From assembly GCF_018687715.1 (NCBI RefSeq), contig NC_056756.1:34658980-34722979 (forward strand): a DNA stretch of 64,000 bases, given 5' to 3'. The notes under the pieces were generated by a model. That model worked only from the letters and a program-made list of their open reading frames with translations. It ran no database searches and had not been told where the DNA came from. Below, in pieces: positions 49,701 to 60,370 of this stretch. Position 1 is the stretch's first letter. Every line of letters starts with the position of its first letter. Made by a program: the position numbers and the translations under genes. The stretch is from Carya illinoinensis (lineage: Eukaryota; Streptophyta; Magnoliopsida; Fagales; Juglandaceae).

Positions 49701-52700
49701 TGGTTTGAGTTGATTTCTTTCAGTGCAGTGGATTTTGGCAGGTTATTTCTTTTTATTGACTGGTTAAGATAATTTTTTTTTTTTTTATAAGTACTGGTTA
49801 AGATAATTTTTAGCCAATTCAATCACTTTTAAGCCCATTCAAGTGGGTTTCTTGGTTGGTTTAGGTGGTTTCTTGATTGCTTCAAGTTATCGTTGATCTT
49901 GGTTGACCATTGTTGGTGGTACAAATTGTGGTTGTGGTTAAGATCGCCATTGCTTGACTTATCAAAAAAAGATCGCCATTGCTTGTTGTTGGTTGCCAAG
50001 ATCTGACCAGCCTTGGTGTTTTGTGGCAATATCCAATCCCCATTGTGCTTTTTCCGACTAGTTTTCAACCGGATATAGCATTTTATGTTTGTTTCACTGC
50101 CCTATTTTGCTCATGTATTTGTATCTTTGTATCTTGTGCTTAAAGTTGTTCCAGCATGAGGGAGTATTAGATTATGCTTTTTTATTTTTCATTTTTGATG
50201 CTTTTCGTTTGCTTCTTTCTTCCAAACTGGGCTTATATAATATTTATGCTACAGCTTGAGGGGAAGTGTTATGAAGAATATATATTTCTAGTTAAGGAAA
50301 GTATATGGGGGGATCTTTTGTAATAAATATTAGGTCAACTATGATCCCTATATAATAGAATGTTGACAAGAAGGAAGCATAACCTTCTTCCTCACCTTTT
50401 CTATGTGAACCCTATTCTTTACAAAGTACATGCTGTTTTCCAAGAAAGCCTTCAAATAAACAGTAGGAGCAAATTACTCACTGTACCTTATTGAAGAGAC
50501 TATGAGCATTGGCAAGTCTTGGGAGCAACGGGCCCATTATACGAAATGCTATTCTCAACATTGCGACTGATGTCACTGGTCTGAGATGCTTAATGATGAC
50601 ATGGGTCCCTTCTAGCCATTCCTGTGGGAGGTTACTGAAAAATGAATGCAGGAGGGCAACCATATTACCTGTAAAAGAATAACATGATCACACTTCCAGT
50701 CTGAAATGCATAATGTAGAAGATCATGCATGTAATTTCAAATAATAAAAGCAGAAAGGTTTGAATTCCAAAAATTGCCTCAAGTAGAAGAACATGGTTAT
50801 GAATTACCTAAATTACCACCAAGTTTAGCTTTCTATTTTCTTACATAATATTATTAAAGCTTTCTTGAAATGAACATGAAGGACCGTTCAACAAAAGAAA
50901 AAAATTCCGCCGAGAAAGAAAGTAATTCCTTCTTTGAGAATTGTAAAATTCCTTCAGTTTCCTACCATTAATGATTGATGAGTTACACTAGAGCAAACTG
51001 GTAATGCCTGTACTGAACCTAGGATTTACATTTTGACATTGATGAATGGCTGGTGAAAGTCTTGCATGGTCTCTAGGATTCCATGTCATAAAAAATGAAC
51101 GGGCAATAAAAGTAAGGTAAGCAAAAAATAGCTAGTGGCAACTAGAAAGAGTGTAAAGAACAATATCTTGCCACAAATATTTGTAACCACGGCTCAAATA
51201 CTGTAATTGGACTTGAATTCAGAAATTCCAGTTCTGAGGTTCAATTCAACCCAATCAGACGTTGCAAACAAAACACATAAAGGTTGATCATCAATAACCA
51301 GCAAAAGCCTTGAAATGGCTGAAGATTACTCTCTTTGCATAAATTGAAAGAAGCTCTAGAAGACTAGAATTATGCAAGTAAAAGAAGCTTTAGCAATGTT
51401 AAGAATTGTTCGGAACCCAGTCTCCAAATTACAGGACAGAACACACTAAGAGAAATTTCTGCACATAGATTAAAACATGCAATTACTCAGGTTTACTTCC
51501 CAAGCAAGCAAGAATACCGGGGTGACTGAATGCATATTTCTCCTTGGAGGACCCTGCTGTGGTAGGCAAACATCAAATGGAACTAATGCAACTGAGCAGG
51601 CCCCACACTCTGCTATCTTTTCACTTGAAACATTCAAGTTGAAATTCTGGATATAAAAACAACTAAACAAGTTGAAAAATTTAAAGGTTTTTCCAACTAC
51701 AATTATGGTTTTTCTAAAAAGGCTTTTTTGTTTAACATATCACAATGAAGACAATTCCTTTTTGTAGGTGATAATCAAGGATGAGTGCAGAATTGTACTT
51801 GAAATCCCACGTATATCTAGCACAGTGTATAAAGTAAAATGGCTGTACTAATTGCTCTTAGGGGTTGCAACTTAACAATTGACAGGATACTTATCCTATC
51901 GAAAGCCTCCAATTAATCACTAGTTATTTATCGCATCACAAATTATTTAATGTCAGCAATCAGCTGGGATTGACCAAATTACCTGATAACAAAGCTATAG
52001 GGGCCAAATGCAAAATCATTTCCAAAAACTAAGACTTGGAGCATTTTGAATATTGGAAATAACGTGAGATGTCATTTCCCAATGACCAACAAAAATAAAT
52101 GAAATTCAAATGAAAAAATCACAAAAGCTCATGTAAACAAACAAACATGTTGTTTATCAGTAAATAGCAATTATACAATCATATACTTAAGCATACCAAT
52201 AGCCGTTGAGGTATTGTCTTGAGCGGCCCATGTTGGATCCAACAAAGCATAGCCAACAGCAGAGTCTAGTTCTCCCAGTGACCTCTTCCCATCCGTGAGC
52301 CACCAACTCTCTTTTATTATACGTGATGCCTCCGCATAAAGTTGCAAGTGAAATTCAGGGGGGAGCTGAGCAAGTAGGAGACCACAAGCTTGTATCAGTA
52401 AGCAAGACAGTTGTTGGCATGTATAACCACTTCGAGAAACAATATTCGAGGTATTAATTCCTGAAACTAAAGGAGTTGATCTGCCTGCGCTCAGGGAATC
52501 TGTGCTTCCCCCTGAAGGGGATGTAGGCAATACTGAAGCTTGCCCAACACCATTTGGAGCTCCATGTAGACCATTGCTGGATTGAATTAGTGTTGGCTGT
52601 ATATTGACGACTATCTGGACCAGCGAAGACACAATCTGAGATGCAGACACAGGGAGAGAGAGTAATTCTATAACAGCAGTTTCAAGAACAAGCTGAGTAT

Positions 52701-55700
52701 AGGTGCCAGGATCCTGAATTTGATAGAATGACTTTTGGCCCTCAGAAGCATTTGCCAGCCCAGACTGAGAAGTTGCTGCAGTCTTATTATATGGAGTACG
52801 CCCTGAGGGATCACACATTGATCCAAATCTGGAGTTGTTTTGTAGTGGAGGTATAACGTTATTCACAAGTCCCAATAAGAGAGTAGCGAAATAGTCCATA
52901 GGTGGGCACATGACCGGATTTGATGAACTAATGTGCTGCGGGAAAGACTCTGAAAAAGGTATCTGAAACAACAATGGAGGTCAATAAGATGTTGGCCGAC
53001 TTAAATTTTGAAGGACCCAAATGAAATAGAAAGAATGTCATTACCTTGCTGAGATCAAGTACATTCAATATCCGGACTATGAGCTTCCCAGGAAGATGAC
53101 CATAGAAATATGCAAGTATGTCACGGACGAATGTAAATCTTAGGGGGTGTAAAGCAAGAAACTGGGAATATTTGACTAGAATTATTTCAGCTGGTTCCGT
53201 GGCATCATTCTCAATAAGTCTATAAATAATTAAGGGCACAACTGGAAGTAAACGTGCTGCAGCATCATCAAAGAATGTGGGATACCTGTGAAGCTTATTT
53301 GAAAAAATGTCTGTGAATATGCAATCATCAAGACAGATAAAAATATAGCAAAATTTTTGTAGTCGAACATAGAGAGAGAAAATACTTCATGTTATTCATT
53401 GATGTTCAACAGCCTATACAAGCTACATGCAAATGACAATTGTACCCTCGTAAATGACAATTATACCCTCATAAATGACACTGATTACAGCCATGTCCTC
53501 TAACACTCCCCTCAAGCTGTGGCATATATATCATATAAACCTAGCTTGGAACAAATAAGAAGCTTTAACCGACTACAACACAACGGTTTGGTAAACATAT
53601 CTGCAAGTTGATCAACAGACTTCAGAAGGGGTGTATAATAATAGACACTATATAATATAATAATATGTAATATTCTTGTCTAATAATATGTAATTAGACA
53701 CTATAGTATAAGTCTAGTATAAAGATAAGTTGGATATTAATATAGAATTTATATAATTAAATTCAAGAATAATAATAGACTAATAATCAATGTCATAACT
53801 GTTAAACAATAATATTAATAGATTAATAATCAATAATATGTACACACTACACATTATAGTATTACTATTATACATATTACATATGTTAAGGTAGATGAAA
53901 CTTGCCTAACTAATAGTGAGTCATGTATCATGCATAATGTATATATTGTAAGACTATTAATCTATTATCTAGATTCTAATATAGTAGTATGTAACAAATG
54001 TAGATATAGAAAAATGATGGTGTAGTAGTAGATATAGAACAATTGGTAGTAGGTTTTTTTTTTTTTTTGATAAGTAATAACAATTGTTAGTAGTTATAAC
54101 TCACAAACTACACATAACTTAATACTACTAAATTCGTAATTGTTAATTTTAATGATTCAATACAAGCAATTAAATTTAGTGTTTAAGAGACTAAAAAAAA
54201 TGTTTTTAAATAAAAAAATTATGGTTTAAACAAAAATTAAATTTAGGGGTTAGGGAAAAAACAGGGTTTAGAAAAAAAAGCCCAAAACCGCATAGTTAGC
54301 CAAGCCTAGGTCCCTTTAGACCGAAACAGTGTTGTTTGGGTGATATAAAATGGCGGCATTTTGTGCCCCTATTTCTAACCCTAACACCGCCCGGTCACTC
54401 GAGACCCTTCATTTCACCTCTCTCTCTCTCTCTCTCTAGACTTCATTCCTGAAACCCTCCCGCCATTGCCTGAAACCCTCACTCCTTCACTCACCGGCCG
54501 CCACTGCCCTTGCCCCTGGCTGTTGGACCCTCCCCCTCCAGTTGCTCTCCGTTGGCCCATCATTTATCTCCTTTCTAATGTGTATGTAAATTGTTTAATT
54601 TGATCTCTGTCTCTCTCTATTTGTCTCTCGCTCAAGTCTTGTTGGCTTTGGGCGATGGAGGTGGATTCGGGTTTGGTTATTGTTTAAAATATGGTTGGTT
54701 TTAGGTGATATATGCATTGTGTGTCTAAAATGTATATGTATGTGTAAGTTTGACTTTGCTCTGATAAATTGGAGTCGGAGTTGAATCGGAGCCTATGTAA
54801 GTTGGAGTTGAAGTTGGAGTTCGGATTTGAACTCCAACAAAGTCAGAGTCAGAGTCGATTTAGACGATACCGACTCCAATTGAGTCGGTGCACACCCCTA
54901 CATGCGGTCAATAAAATTAGCTAGTTCTTGGAAGCTCCTAAGATTCCACAGTGAGATACGTTCACTCCTATTATTTGCTGTGTTAAATGAGCTCCAAATC
55001 GTGAACTACTTTTTATAAAGCTATGGGCAGTGGAATGTTTATGATACTAACCAGGCAAGCTCTCCATCAGATGGACAGTATACTACTAGTATTGCACCTT
55101 TTTATAAAATGACTGGACATCTCAGTTTGAAAATCAACTTGCATGCATGTTTACAAAGTTTCTAGACCGTAACTACTTAGAGTTCATTTGTTTCAAAATG
55201 ACTGGACATCTCAGTTTGAAAATCAACTTGCATGCATGTTTACAAAGTTTCTAGACCGTAACTACTTAGAGTTCATTTGTTTCAAGCCGAACTTATATGA
55301 TGCATTATTTAAATAAAAAAGTATTCCATGTCAAAAGCTTAGTCCTCTAATACAATCGAGGGTAGTCATTCACTATTTCCAGATTATAGAATTCTCCCAA
55401 TAGGTCAAATATGCTACCCTGGCCCTGTTTGGATTGCAAGATGGTCTCAACTCATCTCATCCCATCTCATCTCAACATCCAAACACCACAAACACAAACA
55501 TTTTTCAATTTCAAATCTTCAACTTTTTCATCTAATCATTACCTAATCATTACAACTTTCCCAAACTTCCAAACAAAACACAAAGAAAAATTCAACCTTT
55601 TCAAATCCCAAAACAAAAATAATATTAAAAAATGATATTCTAACGATATTTTAACTTTCTCATATTTTAAAAATATTTATAATATGGTTATATACCCTAT

Positions 55701-58700
55701 CTAAGGGCTCATTCCTTCAATGTTCTGAATCAGTATGAACAATGTTGGCCATTCACTATCAATAAAGCAGGGATAACAATGAAAAGAATCCATCATAACT
55801 GCCAGTTTTGAGCAAAATAAATATAATTACCACAATTGAACTTATAAATTGATTTTATTGATTCCATCTTATGTAATTCCAACTAGTCAAGTTAACATTA
55901 ACAGATTTCACCTGTCCTTCCATGAGAGATGATTCCCAAGAGCCTTCTGCAACTCAACTCGCTTGAACATCCCAGATTGAAGCCAATGCTCTGGAGGTCC
56001 ATGATTCACACAATATTGTTTCACTCTTTGTAGAATCTCTTGCCTCTCAAGGAGATTAATCTGCAACAGAGATTTTACACCATGGCAAAACATTAAGACA
56101 AACACAACCGAAGCTGCTCAATATGTGAGCCCCTGCATTAGTTTACAAAGAAAAGGATCTTTCATTCAATCCACAATGAAGGTTTGTTCTAGTTAAAAAC
56201 TTTCTACGAGAAGTCAAGTAACACAATGAAATCAAGTTAAGGATATTTCATTCAACTATCAATGAAGGGTTTGCTCAAGTTAAAAACTTTCTAGAAGTCA
56301 AGTAACATGATGAAAATCAAGCATATCTCTACAGCAACACTGAACGAAGATCAAGTTCAGTGAAAGTCAGTTGATTCTAGCATTAAGTGCTAGAAGCTAA
56401 AAATAATGACAAATGGTTACATTAACATTACACCATAGAGATCATTCGCAGCATAAGAAAGGATAAATTAGAAAGTGCATACCACTATATGCAAAGCATG
56501 GGGATCATCGTCACGGTCGATAAGTGCTAGAAGCAAAATATCCAAGGGAAGCAACTCATGGGTCCAGACAAAAAATGTAAGGTTTGCAGAGGCTTTTAAT
56601 ACAAGGTCCTGAAAATGAAAGACAACATGAAAGACTGAATGCACAATATAGTAGGCATTGATATACATGGAAATTGAAAAAAAGAAAAACCTCAGCACAA
56701 GCTAGAAACCTGCGAGAGATGTCCATGCTGAAGTTCCATCTGAATATGATGTACTAGTACATCCACCATTGTGTAAATATTCTCTGTAACATCTTCTGGG
56801 GAAAACTCCCTCAGCACACGTGCCTGTTCTCCATGTCAGGAGAAGAAACTTTTAACTCTCAAAAGATATGATGCAATAATTTCTCATGGGAGAGGACAAA
56901 TGGGCATTGATATCATAAAAATATCTTTCCAGTATAAATGAAGTAGCAATCGGCATTAATACTATACAAGTAACAATTGCAATTAATGCTATATCAATAT
57001 GTACAAATATCTTTCCAGTATCAGAGGAAAATTTGTACCAAGTTTATACTGTTTATGTTCTCTGGGTGCCCATGCATCAGTATCCAAGCTCCAGCACAAA
57101 GATATCGTCGGTGCATAGGGAAACTGTGACTGATGTAGGTTGTAACGTAAGAAGGATCAGCTGATGGTGAAAGAAGTTGCGTGCATTGGTTAATCACAGT
57201 TGTTTCTGCCTGCACGATGAACGAATGCTCTCACAAACTGGCAGATTTCTCGAGCTAAAAAAGCACATACTTTGCATCCCCAATAGTTGAAAATCTTGAA
57301 GATCCACTGAAATATATATACTAGAGATTTAAAGATTAGTTTTGACCTTATCTCTGGTCTCATGGGAATTCACTAAAATGTCTATTTTTTTACTTCTTTT
57401 AATAGTGATGAAGAAGTTTCTGTAGTGTATAAAAAACAGTATGTCGGGATAAAACTTAATCTTCAACCAAGAGAAGAACAATAATAATGATGGGAAATTG
57501 GGACAAACCTATTGAGGCAGTGTGTCCCTATCAAAAGTCTAAGGAAATTGGAACAATAGTATCAATTGATAAATCTTTTCATTGGCCAGTAAACTACCAT
57601 CAGCACCAAACAATTTAGGGCTGTCAATTGGGCCATGCCACCTTTTAGACAATTCTCTTCTGCTTTACTAAATACACGCATCTATGATATTTGATAGCCA
57701 TATAAAATTAATGTACATGGTTCAATCAAAACATATCAAAAAGGCTATGACCAAAAAAGCTAAAGAATTGTAGGAATTGACTTCTATGCTTTTTTTTTTT
57801 TTTTTAAATGTCGGGGAACCTTTCCAAGGCAGGACCCTTTGGACTCACTCCTGTAGAGCAAACCCTGGTCCCGTGCACCGCACCCTCAAAAGTTTCCCTA
57901 CACGAAACTGGTTCAAATCATTGGCTTTTCACCAGGGGGTGTGGCCCCAAAGAATTGTTTGCACCCATGAGGTGTTGAACTTTGGACCTTGAAGGGAGTG
58001 ATACCCTAAGACCAAGGCCTTCACCACTTGGGCCAACCCCTTGGGGTTTTGACTTCTATGCTAACATAAGCAATCAAATATTAGTCAATCTAGAAAGTCA
58101 ACTTGAACTATTATATCGGGTTCAAAGCATTTACATCACATATGACAACATGTGGCTCCATGGTATGTAAATGATCCTCCATATCAGCTAAATACTTGAC
58201 AATACTTGTTTACAACATTTTCTAGGTCTTCAATTGACTTTAATAATTTATTTTTTAAAAAAATTACAAGGACTTGTTTTTTTGCACTTTAAGCTCACAC
58301 AAAAAGCTACAAAAAATGCACTTCGGTTTTTGTAACCTTGGCTTCGCACTTAAGCATGCTTTTACTGACATTGTTCAACATGTCCCTTAACAAGCCACAT
58401 GTGCCTCCACTTGTTTAAAAAATCATACGCATAAGAACTAAAAAAGTACAAGTCACAATTTAAAATGTAATAAAATTTACTAATATACAAATAAACATAA
58501 AAATCAAAATAAAAACTCATAAAACCAAAACATAAAAACAAAAATATGAAAGAAATCATAAAATTTCTTTTGAAAAAATAACTTGGTCATGTGGGGAGGG
58601 TTGGTGGACTGGAGGGAGGAACCACAGGAGTAAAAAGCTCAATTAAAAAGTATATGCAGTAATTTGACTTAACAAAAAACCACAGGGACCAGTTTTTTGG

Positions 58701-60315
58701 TCATTTTATATTTGAAAACTGTTCTTATGTTATAAGCCCCTTATTACTTATCAAAAAAATGTTATAAGCCCCTTATTTGCACCTACGATATGAAATGTTA
58801 TGGGGGTAAAGTTTTGCACATATTATATTAATGTTTTCATCTGAAAGTTATGCAATTTATGAAGTCATGGTTATTTTTTTTTTTTTTATAAGTTGAAGTC
58901 ATGGTTATGCTTGTAATATTAATGCTATGAAGGCTTATATAATGGAAGTTACGAAAAAAGAAATAATGAATGAATACCTGTTATGAATGCTATGTGTTGG
59001 CCATATGATGATATCTTGTAACAATGAAAAGTTATGGGTGGGTGTGAAAGCCATACTGAAGGACTTTAAGAAGGAGTGATCCATGTGAGATGTTTACATC
59101 CAACAGTATAACAGTACCCCTATGACCACAGGATGTGAGATCAGTGCACAACTTGCACATTAGGGTTAATCTGTGTAGTCATTAAGACTGCTTTCATCAC
59201 TAAATCCGGGGCTAAAATCTTTAACCATATGAGGTGCTATCCACTGAGCATACGACTCATTTTTGTTTTTCTATTTTAAATTCCCAGGTGAAGAGGATGG
59301 GGATGAGCAAGCAGGCCAGAACGAGCAGATGAGACCCTACCTTAGTCCAGAACTAGTAATAACCTTTTTACCATTTATTATAAATGAACCATGGTTGCAG
59401 GTATCTACTTTTATGGATTTCATATTACATGGTGCTATGTAGCATTCCTAACCCTATGGGATGGGGGTGTTACAGATAGCCGTCAAGAGAAGGATGAGAT
59501 ATCAATCAGAGAAGAGATTGGAGCAAAGGTCGCTAAAGATGCTGGTGCTAAGGCTACATGGCCTTGACATCAGTGTTTAATGCCTTTTTTTTTTTTTTTT
59601 TTTTTAAAGAATGGAAGAGCAGTGAAAGTGTAGTGCTGGATTCTTGTTAACTAAAGTGTTTTCTATCTGAAAAATAAGGGTAGGAAACTGGACAAAGGGG
59701 GGTTAGCTCCCAAATTTCACTTGTAGCATCATTACAGATCTTTGAGAGTATATTTCATACATTGTGGTAAAACATATTCATATGAAGAGAAATCCATCAT
59801 ATGTACATAAGAAACGGCAGGATGAGAAAAGAGCAATCATAGTTCTAATTTTATACATGTATAAAAAATCTTCCTAATACAACAAGTCATAATATTTATA
59901 TCCGGTAGTTGAGTCCAGACACTATTGACCTCAGACATGGAAAAGAAATTTTGATAGACAACAGATTTTGTTTTTTTGTTTTTCTTAAAAGAAAGAAAGG
60001 AATAAAGAAAAAATACCTTCTGCCATGCTTGAATCTCCAGGCTCCTCTTATCCATCCGACCCATTAAGGCCTCACGTAGAACAGAAGGAAAGTACCGCAG
60101 CGTTTTTTCAGACCATGTATGTAGACTGGTTGCCATTATCTGTTCTAACATAGTTTGAAGGTAAAGCAGGTGATCTGCATCGGCAATTCCACGTGTTTTA
60201 ATGGTTATGGCAAGAGTTATTACGGTAATCCGATTTAGGGTTTCTGTGAATTCTGTAGGACCCTTCAAAAAATTAGGAATCATACTTTAGTTGAATTCAT
60301 CAAGGGGAAAAAACC

Positions 60316-60370
<55 letters not shown>

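Larger units (their letters stand above)
48286..50423 (+). mobile_element. Small non-autonomous LTR retrotransposon (TRIM/LARD-like) in a MED23 intron
   Basis: The LTRs are 48286-48420 and 50267-50423. They share the start tgt[ct]atgaagaata, the middle ctaaggaaagt/ttaaggaaagt, and the end accttcttcctc...attctttaca. A primer-binding site tggtatcaaagcaag begins at 48421 and a polypurine tract cagcttgaggggaag ends at 50266. The interior has no gag-pol domain; it is T/G-rich, non-coding, with recurring ttggctagtt-type words. A LINE fragment and two mini-retroposons are nested in it. The 5-bp flanks (attat, aagta) do not match. Confidence 0.83.

Noticed and set aside
51470..51670. Minus-strand open frame in a MED23 intron (NVSSEKIAECGACSVALVPFD) that first looked like an exon
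   Set aside because: The exon ending at 52197 joins the exon starting at 50668 in correct phase (STAIG then NMVALLH) as in the family. The available donors after this frame (gtattc, gtaaac) leave the wrong phase for the next exon.
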